A DNA stretch of 64,000 bases, taken from NCBI GenBank assembly GCA_021464245.1, contig JADCRB010000030.1, positions 3,550,213 to 3,614,212 of the forward strand, written 5' to 3'. The notes under the pieces are model-generated. The model worked only from the letters and a program-made list of their open reading frames with translations. It was not told the DNA's origin and did no database searches. The position numbers and the translations under genes are program-made. Below, one piece after another: positions 38,141-50,920 of this stretch; the stretch's first letter is position 1, and every line of letters begins with the position of its first letter. The stretch comes from Carallia brachiata (taxonomy: Eukaryota > Streptophyta > Magnoliopsida > Malpighiales > Rhizophoraceae).

Positions 38141-41100
38141 ATGGCGCCTGATAAGATAATAGCTATGGTTTTAATCGTTTTCGCGTTCCATTCTTCAACA
38201 TTTTCCGAGGCATTTAGCGATGCGGAAATCCTAGCCAACTTCAGGAAGTCGTTGTATGACAAGACGGCCTCCACGCTGAGCAGCTGGAATGAAACACTTA
38301 ATCCTCAGCCGTGCATTGGTAGCACCCCAAAATGGAATGGTTTGCGCTGCAACAACGACGGCACCATAAACAAGCTGCTACTTGAAAACATGGGGCTAAC
38401 CGGTACAATCGACATCGACACATTAGTTCAGTTAAAATCGTTGAGGACGTTGAGTTTGATCAACAATAGCTTTGAGGGTCCAATTCCTCAGGTGAAAAAG
38501 CTTGCATCTTTGAGGAACTTGTACTTGTCTTATAACAAATTTTCTGGGGTGATTCCTGAGGATGCTTTTGATGGGATGAATTCCTTGAAGGAGTTGTATT
38601 TGGTACACAATCAGTTCAGGGGTGAGGTTCCAGGATCAATTGTTGGATTGAAGAATCTGAGAAAGTTGGATCTTGGGGCAAATCAATTTGTGGGCAGGAT
38701 CCCAGATGTTCAGCAACCATTTTTAGAGTTCAATGTGGCAGGGAACCATTTGGAGGGTAGCATACCTGGCAGCCTTGCACACATCAATCCAAGCTCATTT
38801 GCAGGTATATCCCATATATGTGTGTGTGTGTGTGTGTGTGTGTTGATTAAACCACATAACATCCCATGTATATGATTAATTCAAAGCTTATCTTACTTTA
38901 TAATAGTTCTACCTGAGAGATTAAGATTACACTAATTTGTTAGTCCCGAAATTACCAAGAGGGGGGTGAATTGAGTAATTTAAAAACTTATAGCAAAATA
39001 AATAAACTTGAATAAATAAAAATATGATATGAGAGATAAGTGAATCGTGTGCAAGTGATAAAAACAAACACAAAAGAATAACTAATTTTAATCGTGTGTG
39101 TTTGTGAAAGAAATCGAGATAAACAATATGTGTCACGTGTGTGTTAATGAGCAATGATAATGAATGAGTTAAAGGGATAGAGAGATCAACACAAGAGATT
39201 TATAGTGGTTCGGCTTATCCCAAGCCTACATCCACTCCCCAAGATCACCATTGGGAATTTCACAATCCAGTATCAATCTTCTTCGCGGGTGAAGATTAAA
39301 CCCTTACAACACTTTGGTCACCTGACCAAGAGCACACAAGCTCTTTTTCTCAATCACACAAAGGTCACCTGACCTTTCTCACAATCACTTGATGGTCACT
39401 TGACCACAGTCACACGAAGGTCCACGACCTTATAAAGATTCACAAAGCTTTCACACAAAAAGAACAGATTTCTCACTAAAGCTCACTTTCTCCCTTTCTC
39501 TCCTCACTTATGGCTTCACTCTCTCTTACAAATATTACAAAAAAAACTTGCTCTCCTCTCTTTCTTTTTCTAGCACTCAATACTTACACAATAAAGCTCA
39601 TATGCAAAGAACACTTAAGAGAGATTAAGAGAGAATGAGAGGAATGGAGAGGGATAAATGGAGCCTTGGTGGAGACACCTATTTATAGGTGAAGGAGGGT
39701 GTAGGGGCTGCTGCAAGACATTAATAAGGGCTGATTTTACAGCCAATGGATCCCCAAAAATCGTGGTCTTTAAAGATGATTATACCTTGACAGATTTGAC
39801 AGCTCTTTAGAAAATTATTCATATATCTATGTATATAGCTCCAAATTGCGTCCCGATTCATGCGTTTGAAAGTAGACATCCAGAGCTTTCTATCCATATA
39901 AATATCATGGCCTGATTCCACTCCAGCTAGCCGTGGTGCTTTCTGGAAGTTGACTGATCCCGCTGGACGGGACAGGCTGTACACCCTTCAGTATTTTGGA
40001 AATATCTCCTTCTACAGAAATCCAATTTGCTCGATTCTGGTCAAATTAGAAACTAGACAGAATTATCTTTGTATGCATATAAGGTTCAACAGCTAAGTCT
40101 TTCCCATTTGGTAGTAATCAACTCTTAAAGTAGACTGATCTTGTTAGCCTTGACAGATTGAGCACCTTTCAGTTCATAGACCATAACTTCCTCCAAAAAT
40201 GTCCAATTGAGATGATTCTTGAGAATTTGGAAAGTAGACAGAATTATCTTTCCATACATATAAGATTAATCACATGATTCTTCTCCAGCTGTCCATAGTG
40301 ATCTCTCAAAGTAGACTAAACCAATGTATCTTGACAGCTTGCCCAAGCTTCCATTTTGCCCAATAACATTCTATAGGAATATCCAATTAATGCGATTCTA
40401 CATTATTGGAAAACTAGACTCAATCAGCTTTCTATACATATATAGCTTGCCACAAAATTTTGCTGCATCCGATCATCACAGCTTCTAGAAGTTGACTTAT
40501 ATAGAATGTCTTGACAGCTTTTACATGTTCCACCTTATTGCCCATAACTTCTTCCACACAACTCCAATCAATGTGAAAATTATTCCATTTGAAAGTAGAC
40601 TCAATATGCTTTCCAATGACATATAGCTTGGCATGTAATTTATCCTAAGCAATCCGCAACATTCTTTGAAAATGTACCCATGCGTTGTGTTTCACAGCTT
40701 GAGTCCTCATTACTCTTTTAGTCACAACTTGCTATACAGAACTCCAATTGTCACGATTCTAGTGGCGTTGGAAACTAGATTCCTCTAGCTTTCCAACCAT
40801 GTATGGCTTGTCATCTAATTCATCTCTATGTTAACAAACGAGCCTTTGAAAGTTGATTGTATAGGATGATACTTGAACTGAATAGAACCAATATCAGTAG
40901 TTATCTTCTGCTTGCATTTCTTCCATTCCAATTTATGTATGTTTGATTAAAAACCTTTAACTGCACGCTTAAATAAAAATATTAGTAATTCTCAATGTTT
41001 TGTAATCATCAAAACCAAATAATAAACCTTAGGATCTCAACATAATTGAATCAAAGATGAATTAGTTTCTGGTGAATCAGCCAAAACCCATAAATTAAAA

Positions 41101-44100
41101 TTTTGAGGATCATTTAGATAATATTTTGGCCTTTGATACACACACCTGTCAAATGGCTAACAATTAACCTACACTGCCGCTCATCAGCTAATTTTATGCT
41201 TGACTCCCATTTATATATGCTGAATATATATTACAAGGAAGATCAAACAACAAAAAATGAAAAAAAAAAAAAAACTTTAGAGCTCCATGATATTATTCTT
41301 TTCTGTAACATATTAGTTTAATTTTTTTTCTCTCATATATTAAATGGGAGCAACTTTATAGACACATAATTGTTACACACACTATACACATTCGGTAAAA
41401 AAAAAAGACACGAGGTATTCTTTATTGATAAAAGATTATTTTATAAATTTTTCATATTTAATTTCCATTGTTTTTCTTTATGGATAAAATAGATAAGCTC
41501 AATTTTCCATATTTTTTTCTTCTTTTATGCCTCTCTTTGTTGCTCAGTGGATCCTAGCAACTTATATGTGAAGAAAAATAAGTTCTCTTTATTTTTCTCA
41601 AATCACTCATCACAAAATTGATCAAAGACGTTCATTTCTGGGTTTCAAAAGAGATTTTTAGTTTGCTTCCTTTTATTGGACCGTCTGAGACCGACTTCTT
41701 CAGGAGCTATACTAAAAAATATATGAGTTTTAACCAAAAAAATAACTAAACCCCAAATGCTGGGCTAGTAATTAGTAAATGTGCATGATTCACTCTTTGT
41801 TAATTACTAACCAAATTTCAATTTGGGGTTAGCTAGAAGCAATTATACCGTTTAAAAGTGGAGAACAGGGAGATTAACTTTATTAATAAATGTGCACATG
41901 TGTATACATGTATTAATGTAAGTGATTACTTTTGAAAAGTTTTGAAGTGGTTACTCAATGCTATTAATAGAGGTGCCCTGTCCCCTTCCCTTGTTTTTAT
42001 ACCCGGTCTCTCTAACTTTTTCATTAATTAGAATTTTCCAATTATGACATAAGGTACTTGTCCTTATCAAATGGAATAAGTACGTTAGACTTAATAAAAA
42101 TACTGTACTGTATCTAAACTAATATCAATCCTTAAAAATGAAAAAAAAAATCATTCTACAATAAAAGTGCTGCTTTTTTCATTGAGCAGAAAATGAGGGT
42201 CTATGCGGAAAGCCACTGGAGCCGTGCAAATCATCCAAAAACAAAGTCATAACCATAGTCTGCGTAGTTGCTGGAATAGTAGTTATACTGACTGTCATTC
42301 TCGCCTTTGCTTTAATGTGTGGCTATGGATCCAAAAAATCCAAGCTCAAGACGGTAGAGATGAAAGCCCAAAAGAAGAAATTTGCCACTCGCGGGACGGC
42401 CCAGAATACGGCCCAGCCCGTCGACCAGTATGCTAATTTCGAGGTAGTTGAAACAGGGAAGTTGCAATTTGTGAGGAATGACAGAGAGAAATTTGGGCTG
42501 AATGATCTACTCAGGGCCTCAGCTGAGAATTTGGGGAATGGGAAATTGGGGTCATCTTATAAGGCTGTTCTTGCCAATGGGCCTGCCTTGGCGGTGAAAA
42601 GGTTTAGGCAAATGAACAGTGTGGGGAAAGATGAGTTTTGTGAGCATATGAGAAGGCTTGGCAAATTGTCACACGCTAACCTGCTGCCTGTTGTGGCATG
42701 CTACTACAAAAAGGAGGAGAAGCTTTTGGTTTCTGACTTTGTTAAAAATGGCAGCTTGGCGGCCCATCTTCATGGTAATTAAATTCCCTCAACTTTCTAT
42801 TATACTTATGTGACTTTTTTTGATAGGTTTAAACATATTTAAGCTCCCAATAGTTTAATTATTTTGCATTGTACCTTTGTAATTTCAATTTAAGCTATAT
42901 TCCCTTATAGTTTTCAATTTTAGTAATTTACTCCATGGTAACAATTTGTTAAATCTATTAAGAGAAATTAACTATACCAATAATGTTTTGTGATCAAAGA
43001 AAATTCATTATATCATTGCATAAATGTTGGCTATATCTCAAATCCCTCTATACCAATATAAACAGCATACTGAAAATAACAAAGATTTTGAAGGATAATA
43101 TGAAATGCATGCTTTATTAATTCATTCATGAATAAAAAAGGACATCCTAATATACAAGAATCAAATTTAATGCAAGAGGCTTAACTTTACTTTTGTTTTC
43201 GTAAAGATACTATTTTCAAGACAAGGTGACAATAGAATCATCTTTTCATTACAGAAAAGCTTCGAAATTCTAATTGGTTCGTGAGTGTGTATTTACAATA
43301 TTTTCTCTTCTTTGTGTTGTATTGCCTTTTAATTGATTATATTGTCTGGATTCCAATGTGTGTAAGCTAAGAGTTCTATGGGAGGACAAGGACTGGACTG
43401 GCCAACCAGGCTAAATATCGTTAAAGGAGTAGCCAAGGCTTTGGCCTATCTATACCAAGAGTTCCCCACCTTACCTCTGCTTCATGGTCACCTCAAATCG
43501 TCCAATGTGCTTCTCAACCAAAGATTTGAGCCATTGTTGACAGACTATGGTATGGTTCCCATGGTGAACCAAGATCATGCACAGCAAGTCATGGTGGCCT
43601 TCAAGTCCCCGGAGTTCACCCAAGCCGGCCTTACCACCAGGAAGACTGATGTGTGGAGCCTTGGAATACTCATTTTAGAAATCTTGACAGGTAATGTGTT
43701 TGTTCTTTTTTTAAAGTTTTATGCTTCTTGATGCTACCATAGTTGTAATTCAAATCCCTGCTAAGAATGAGATGTTTACATTCTGTTGACGAATTTAGAC
43801 AGGTAAGTTGCCTGGTAATGCCGCAGATTTGGCAGCTTGGGTTAACTCAGTAGTCAGAGAAGAGTGGACAGGAGAGGTGTTTGATAAGGACATGAAGGGT
43901 ACTAAAAATGGGGAGGGTGAGATGCTCAAGTTACTGAAGATTGGGATGTGTTGCTCCGAATGGAGCTTGGAGATGAGATGGGATTTAAGGGATGCCGTCG
44001 AAAAGATAGAGGAACTGAAAGAAAGAGACGTGACCGACGATGAGTATAGTTCCTACACAAGTGAAGCTGAAGTGTACATGTCTAGAGCCATGGCAGATGA

Positions 44101-44128
44101 TGATTTCTCTTTCTCAGTCCTTGGTTGA
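38141..44128 (+). CDS. PRK-type LRR receptor-like kinase (LRR-III, PRK7-like), probable pseudokinase
   Basis: This is a plasma-membrane receptor of the pollen-receptor-kinase type, which relays peptide signals through ROP-GEFs. Exons: 38141-38804, 42190-42774, 43367-43690 and 43803-44128, all GT-AG, giving 632 residues. Signal peptide about 1-27; an LRR N-cap with LSSWNETLNPQPC; about five LRRs (for example LKSLRTLSLINNSFEGPIP); Cys-rich juxtamembrane GLCGKPLEPC; transmembrane helix 241-266; basic stretch; kinase-like domain about 325-600. Lys358 (LAVKRF) is present, but the catalytic HRD is HGHLKSSN (456-463) and DFG is DYG (476-478), so catalysis is unlikely, as is usual in this subfamily. 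The linker after ILTG is short. ATG 38141 was preferred to an in-frame ATG at 37973 because it directly precedes the signal peptide. Intron 1 is 3.4 kb because of an LTR insertion. Confidence 0.92.
38819..38843. repeat. (TG)n microsatellite in PRK intron 1
   Basis: A TG dinucleotide run of about 12 units begins 15 bp after the exon 1 donor. Confidence 0.85.
38938..41042 (-). mobile_element. Solo LTR of a retrotransposon inserted in PRK intron 1
   Basis: The 2105-bp element reads TGTTGAGATCCTAAGG at its minus-strand start and ends GGGACTAACA, giving the canonical TG...CA termini. It is flanked by a perfect 5-bp target duplication, TAATT (38933-38937 and 41043-41047). A TATA box, CTATAAATAGG on the minus strand (39680-39687 core), fixes the orientation: U3 from 41042 to about 39700, R-U5 from there to 38938. 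No internal coding region or second LTR is present, so it is a solo LTR left by recombination. U3 carries a tandem array. It accounts for two thirds of the host intron. Confidence 0.85.
39780..40860. repeat. Tandem array of a 180-181-bp unit in the LTR U3 region
   Basis: Six diverged copies. The anchor TCCAATT (one variant TCCAAATTG) occurs at 39840, 40021, 40202, 40382, 40563 and 40743, spaced 181, 181, 180, 181 and 180 bp. A second anchor, TTGACAG or its variant, occurs near 39788, 40151, 40332, 40512 and 40692 with the same period. Length is tightly conserved although sequence identity between units is low. Confidence 0.85.
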
Positions 44129-44882
44129 AGAACTTCGTGTTCGTTGTTACTGGTCTCAAGTGCGGATAAAGAAGGAACGTTCGATAACCTATCGCGAGGG
44201 TAAAACTAGTCAAAGCTTTATAACATTGGTGGCTACAGGCCATTTGCAATTGGGGTCCATAGCGATTGTTGATGTAGCCATGGTTGGTTGATGATAGATG
44301 ATGCATGTTTTTTGAACATGACATAGCTAATAAATGTATTGTTGCTCTAACTGTGAGCAACTTACAGCTACCTTAATGCGCTAATAGATAACATAAGTTA
44401 GTTGCTACAGCTCAGATGGCTTTTTTTTTTCTATATTTATTTGGTTAAATTTAATTTAGTTACATTTTATTTCTTTGTGCACCTAATGCCTCTACTTTTC
44501 TGATTCTGTGGGATGACAGTTTAATTATAAGAGTACTCATCAAAAAGGGAAACAAGAGACAATTTAAAACAGTGAATTGTTGAGCTATTCTGGAGTTGAT
44601 TTCTTTTTGTACATAAACCAGTACTTTCAATCTTAAATGCACAAATCTTGTTTTTTTTTTTTTGTTTTGTAACTCAGATCAATACAAACTAAAATTAAAT
44701 TTGCGTCTAATACTTACAAATATAAACATGAGAATGTCAGTCATCTGTTAATTAAGCCATTGACATTATGGCTAACTAAATGATTGACCTTGAATTTAAG
44801 CTTTACTGTTTTAAGCCTCTGTTATGTTCTCTGTTTGTATGGACAAAGGTCATCAAATGCCCCCCACTGTTGGTTATTATGT

Positions 44883-44918
<36 letters not shown>

Positions 44919-45370
44919 AGAGTCAAAAAAAGAAAGAAAGAAAAGAGTTAGAAACACCAAAAATAGGCAAGGGACAACAAGGGTCCTCCTTCTTTGTGAA
45001 ACTTAAGATGCCAAAAACAAAGTATGGGCAACATAAGCAAAAATAGACAAAGCTGGCATTTCAATTCACCTACCCTCTCTCAGTTTGTTCTGTTAGGGAG
45101 ATCAAAGCACACAAAAGTCCCAAATTTACCCCAAAAAAATTCATTGTTTCTAGCTAGTGGTGAACATTAAAAAGATAAATTTTCAAGTTATAAGCAGGGA
45201 GAACAGAAAAATAGGCTGTAGGTGGCATTACAAATAAAGATTGGATCTTTTTTATTTTCTTTTTCAGAGAATTTTCCCAGAAAGACACACAAACACTCAA
45301 AAGAGAGAGAAAAAGAAAGAAGCAAGAAGAAGAAGAAGAGAGGGAGATCAAGGATATTTATACAAGGTGG
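44129..45370. other. Intergenic spacer between PRK and RLCK genes, with (GA)n
   Basis: It holds the PRK 3' UTR and the RLCK promoter. An AG run at 44886-44914 lies about 460 bp upstream of the RLCK ATG. A purine-rich AAGAAGAAGAAGAG stretch just before the ATG is typical of a plant leader. No additional gene. Confidence 0.6.
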
Positions 45371-48300
45371 ATGGCAAGGTCCCAGACAGAAAAAAATGGG
45401 TTGGTGGCAGTGGCAATTGACAAGGACAACAAAAACAGCCCCCTTGCCATCAAATGGGCCATCGACCATATTCTGCACAAGGGCCAGACCATCCATCTTG
45501 TTCACGTCAAACTCAAGAATAATCCCTCCTCCTCCCCTTCTCCTCCTTTCCCCTCAAGTAATTTTCTTTCTTTCTTTTTTTTTTACGTTGCAGCCATGCA
45601 TCATGCATTAAAAAAAAATAACAAGGATTCGAATCCGTTACAGAAATTTTCAGGATTCGAATCCATTGCATATTTTTCCGCATTTGTGAGGTGTGGAGAA
45701 AGGTTAGATGTATGGAAAGTGGCAACTTTCAGGATTCGAATCCGTTACAGCAAGGCTCAATCTAAACAATAAGGATAAAGAAAGAAAAATGTCATTCATG
45801 GATTCTTGTTTTGCCAAAAATCTAAACATGTCCCTTGATCCCAATATTTGTTGAATATCACAACTTGCATATTCTTTGCTTAATTTTTTGTGTGCAGGGC
45901 TCCCGGACGCTAATGGTGACAGTATGTTAATATGCAGAGATCCTGACCTCCAGACCAAGGAAATGTTCCTTCCTTTCCGTTGCTTTTGCACACGCAAAGA
46001 GGTTTGAATGCAAGATTAAACAATTTTCTTTTCTGTTTCCTTCACTGCAGCTTCCGATTCGCCTTGCCTGACATATTAAAGTTTTACAAGATGTAATCAC
46101 CGGCCTGGCAGGGTTAGTGAATTTTCTTACTCTTGCTTTTTGTTCCAGATTCAATGCAAAGAAGTTGTACTAGAAGACACAGATGTGGCAAAAGCATTAA
46201 TTGAATACGTTGCTCAAGCATCAGTTGAGGTATTACTTGTTGGGGCCACTGCCAGAACAGGCTTTCTTAGGTATGCATTCTGCTTGTTTTTGCTGTGTCA
46301 ACTTCAGGACAGCAAGTCTAAGCATTTATACTTGTAGAAAGTGCTGTCCAGCAGGAGGGTTTAGACAAAATTTTCAAAGAAGAAGAAAAATGAAAATGCT
46401 ATTCCTGATAGGTGACAATTTCTGATGAGCTTTATATTGGCAACTCAAAAGAATGTTCATGTCCTACTTCATTGGTTCTAGACATCTTCAATTCATAGCT
46501 TTTCCCTCAGGAATTAATTATAATCAAAACATTTCTCCCTTATAGATTCAAGGCAGTAGATATTCCAGGCAGCGTGTCGAAGGGGGCACCAGATTTTTGT
46601 TCTGTATACGTCATTGCCAAAGGGAAGGTCCAATCTTGTAGGCCTGCGTCCCGTCCCTTGCCAGCCTCCCCCCTGCAGAATCAAATTCCTCACCAACCCT
46701 CTACAAGGTCCACTCCCCCAACGGACTTCACAAATGTTCCCCAAACTCCCAACAGAAGAGGTTAGCTGTTCTGTTTCTTTCTTTCTTTCTCCCCTCTCCT
46801 TTTCCTTGTTTCGCCTAATTCCGTATCAGCTCCATTGCAGCTCGTTTATGGGCATATGTTGGTCTCATAATCTCTTCTTTTATGCAACATTGATGTTCTT
46901 TTCTTGCAGCAACTGAGAAGCCACCGTATGAGCTGCCACGGAGATCAAGCGATGAGACAGAATTCTTCAGGTAATTGATTTTTCAAGCAAACCACATTGC
47001 TCTAAAGGCTTTGGAAACATACACTGACAGGTAACTGAAGTTATAAGTCTATAAATGCATATGTGATGGAAACAGGTCCCCATTCACTAGAAGAGGCTTA
47101 CATGGCAAATCATATGGTGAACTGTCCCTCCCAGATACAGACATATCATTCGTCAGCTCTGGCAGACCAAGCATTGACCGGCTATTCCCAGCATTCCATG
47201 ATAACCAAGATACAAGCCGCACGCCCAGGTTGTCAAACATCTCAGAGTCGGATGACAACATTAGCTTTGAGTCAATGCAGTATGGAAGGAGATCAGTGGA
47301 TATCAGCTCTCAGCTAGAATTACCCTCATTCTCAGCTGATAATGAAAGATTTTCATCCGCATCAAAGCCAGTGGTAAGATCATTAACCATCTCATCTGGG
47401 CTTACTTCTAAGAGTGCCACTGCATTATTTGATAACGAGCATTTCTGCAGCTGTTAGTATCCCCAAAAACAAATCAATTTGAAACCTGATTTAGTTGCAC
47501 CCACTTTTACCTCAATATGGTGCCAACACAAAAGTGAAATCAGTGAAGATTTTTGTTGGTGTCTCCAATGTGAAAATGAAGATGTTCACATAGATACGGA
47601 GAGGGAGACATACACAAAACTATTGCATTGCCTGTGTGCAAATATGGAAATTGCAAATTTGTAATTACAAATCAAACATCAAAACGATACAGGATGATGT
47701 GGAAGCTGAAATGAAGAGGTTGAAGATGGAACTTAAGCAGACAATGGAAATGTACAGCTCAGCCTGCAAGGAAGCACTAACTGCTAAACAAAAAGTATGT
47801 CAAACCACAATTCTTTTAAGCCTCCTTAGACTTCTCCATGAGTTCAAAGATTGAGTTTCATTTCAGGCAAAAGAGCTGCAACTCTGGAAATTGGAAGAAG
47901 AACGAAAATTGGAAGAGGCACGACTTGCTGAGGAAGCTGCAATGGCAATTGTGGAGAGAGAGAAAGCAAAGTCCAGAGCAGCCATTGAAGCAGCTGAAGC
48001 AGCTCAGAGGCTTGCTGAATTGGAAGCAAGAAAAAGAATGAATGCAGAAATGAAAGCTCTCAGAGAAGCAGAAGAGAAGAAAAAGGCGCTTGATGCTTTG
48101 ACGAATTCGGATGTCAGGTACAGAAAATACACGATTGAGCAAATCGAAGCTGCAACAGAATCATTTGCAGAATCTCGCAAGATTGGAGAAGGAGGTTATG
48201 GACCTGTCTACAAGTGTTACCTGGACCATACTCCTGTTGCAATTAAGGTTTTGCGTCCGGATGCAGCCCAAGGACGGTCTCAATTTCAGCAAGAGGTATG

Positions 48301-49806
48301 CCACTGGAAAAACTTTTATCTACAATTGAATCAAGTTCTGGGGATTTCTGTTCCTTCCATAACCGGAAAAAAAAAATCACTGGAAGATAGAACACTGAAA
48401 GCTGAAGCTATTATTCAAAATGAAAAGATCCTGCACTTGACCATGATATGATGTTAACTCTTTAAGTTGTAGCCCCAATGCAAACAGCTCATGTAGAACC
48501 TCAAGGATCTTGAATCACTGTTATTCTGATTAAGAGCAAAACAATGAAAATCCTCTTTTCCTTCATTACCCTTTTTCTAAATGGAGCCATTTTTCTAACA
48601 AAATGTTGAATGAGATGAAGCCAGTCATTTATCTGGATTAGATATACCCGGTAACCTTGCTTTTACATAAAAAGGCTGTTTTCATGACTCGAACATGTGA
48701 TTTCTATATCATAATAGTTTAAATCTTACCGTTACACCATGACTCTACCTATATTTATATATTCATATGTGCAAACAAAGAAGGGTATTTATATAATTAT
48801 ATGTCGCGGTGGTTGATGGCATTTCAGGTTGAGGTGCTGAGTTGCATAAGGCACCCAAATATGGTTCTCCTCCTGGGAGCCTGCCCAGAGTATGGGTGCT
48901 TGGTTTATGAGTTTATGGCTAATGGCAGCCTAGAAGATCGTCTCTTCCGGAGAGGGAACACTCCACCACTGTCTTGGCAATTGAGGTTCAGAATCGCAGC
49001 CGAAATTGGCACTGGCTTGCTGTTCCTGCACCAAACTAAACCGGAGCCACTCGTGCATCGCGATCTAAAACCTGGCAACATCCTGCTCGACCGCAACTTT
49101 GTCAGCAAGATCAGTGATGTGGGATTGGCCAGGCTAGTCCCACCATCTGTTGCAGACAATGTAACACAATATCGCATGACATCCACAGCTGGAACTTTCT
49201 GCTACATAGATCCAGAATACCAGCAGACAGGCATGCTTGGTACAAAGTCTGACATATATTCTCTGGGGATCATCTTTCTACAGATCCTGACGGGAAAACC
49301 GCCAATGGGGTTGACACATTTCGTCGAAAGGGCACTTGAAAAGGATACTTTTGCACAGATACTGGATCCAACCGTGAAAGATTGGCCAATTGAAGAGGCT
49401 CAGACCATTGCCAGGCTAGCACTGAAGTGTGCAGAGCTAAGGCGGAAAGACAGACCGGACCTTGGCAGGGTTGTCTTGCCGGAACTCAACAAAATTAGAG
49501 CACTTGCTGAAGAAAACATGCATCCAACATCGTCAATGGGGAGTCCAAGCCCCTCCCCTAAGCACAGCCAAGTTTCTGTACAGCTAGTAAGTTAAAAATG
49601 CAACAACTCTGAACTCTTCTAGCCTTTTTTTATTTTTATAACTTGCAACATAACTATCTCTGAAGGGCTAACCTATTCAAAGAAACAAAGAATAATGATT
49701 AAAATTCCCGAGGAAAAAGTGACTGGTCATCGACTCAAGTTTAACACCATGTTATTTATTTTTTTTGCAGGGTAACTGTTATAAAAGCACCTCAAATCTT
49801 CAATAA
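45371..49806 (+). CDS. USP domain/coiled-coil/receptor-like cytoplasmic kinase (RLCK-IX type, no U-box)
   Basis: This is a soluble kinase with an N-terminal universal-stress-protein domain, close to Arabidopsis At4g31230. Exons: 45371-45557, 45898-46001, 46149-46270, 46546-46760, 46910-46970, 47076-47373, 47693-47794, 47867-48295, 48828-49586 and 49771-49806, with all phases consistent and 770 residues. Residues 10-165 are the USP fold ([37 protein letters not shown]). A Ser-rich linker (170-330) and an Ala/Glu/Lys-rich coiled coil (330-440) follow. The kinase is about 455-735: GEGGYG loop (470-475), Lys490, HRDLKPGN (583-590), and SDVG in place of DFG (602-605). The Asp is kept and DVG is typical of this family, so it may be active. 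Related U-box kinases carry a C-terminal U-box; none is present here. If the last intron is retained the protein ends three codons after the exon 9 donor. Confidence 0.92.
45626..45748. repeat. Three copies of a palindromic GGATTCGAATCC motif in RLCK intron 1
   Basis: The perfect 12-bp palindrome occurs at about 45627, 45653 and 45733. It is embedded in a longer shared string: two copies read TTTCAGGATTCGAATCC, and the first and third continue GTTACAG. The spacing is irregular. No tRNA or transposon structure surrounds it. Confidence 0.75.
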
Positions 49807-50920
49807 AAGGGCAAACCAAGGCTTTAAGATCCAAGGACAGTAATTCTTTATTTTTTTATTTTTTCTTTTTGGAGGGGAAGATGAGCAAAAAAAAAAAAAA
49901 AGAAATCCTGATGAAATAATTAATTTTTCTTGGTTGATGTGATATTTAGTTTGATTGATTGATATGATCAGGATATGTCACTTTGAGATTAATTTTTCAT
50001 GCGGCATGCGGGGAACAATGGCTAGTAAAATGGCATGCTACTACTTTCCAATCTAATATTGAAGGCTCATAGCATGCTTGGAGTCCCATCGTGATTTTTC
50101 AATTGCCATTTTTTATCCAACTGAGATAAGAATTGCAATAAAGTGGGAAGCACAATAGAAAAGTGCTTCCTACGAGGGGGAAAAAAAAAAGCAAGAGAGA
50201 AAAACATATAAAGAATAAAAAAATTACGTAACCCGACAGCCTACGTCTACATGATAATTTTTTACAAATGTTGTTTTTTTTAATTACGAAGTACATGCAA
50301 TGCATCACAAATATTTTTAAGGTTCTTCAGAATATATATAGCGCAATTCTGATTGTGTATTTGCCTTGTGTGGCTTTTAAATATATGTTGAGAAGTTTTA
50401 ACAAGAGTTAGAGTGAGGTAAGTAGAACGAAATGTGTGGACTCGAACCCAATAATAAAGAGCAATCATTAGAAGATAAAAGCAAACATGAAATACAAAAC
50501 GTAATACTATTTCTCATCAAAAATTTTAATACATGAATCATTGACCTGTTGGATAAGTATATTATACTCACCAAATTTATGAATTTAAATAGCATGCATC
50601 CATTGAATAATGAGTCATTGGCCTATTTATCTTGCTTGCTACTTTCTTCAGAGGAGGCTCCTTTCCTCATATTGCTTTATTGCTTCATTCTCATCACGCT
50701 TTTTACCCTTCTTCCTCTCGTCTCTTCTTATTCTCTTTCATACGCACTTGATCTCCAAGAAGAATAAGTTTTATTGCGATGCTTATATTTTAAGATTGCC
50801 TAAAGATTTTGTGTATACTCCGTTAGAGACATTATCATGACTTGGATGTGGGTGTATGTAGGGATGGTAACGAGGAAAGTGGGGGGTAGGAATAACATCC
50901 CCAATCCCCATCCCAGTCCT
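49807..50920. other. RLCK 3' UTR and AT-rich intergenic DNA
   Basis: The first about 200 bp are probably the 3' UTR. The remainder is AT-rich without coding similarity. Just before the SINE, at 50860-50920, there is a GGGGTAGG...CATCCCCAATCCCC patch. Confidence 0.5.

Noticed and set aside
39780..40860. The regular 181-bp array as a CRISPR array
   Set aside because: The units are long, diverged along their whole length and lie inside a plant LTR. There are no short conserved repeats with unique spacers and this is a eukaryotic genome.
45626..45748. GGATTCGAATCC strings as tRNA B boxes
   Set aside because: They carry one extra base relative to the B-box consensus, are perfectly palindromic, and no acceptor stem, D-arm or A box surrounds them.
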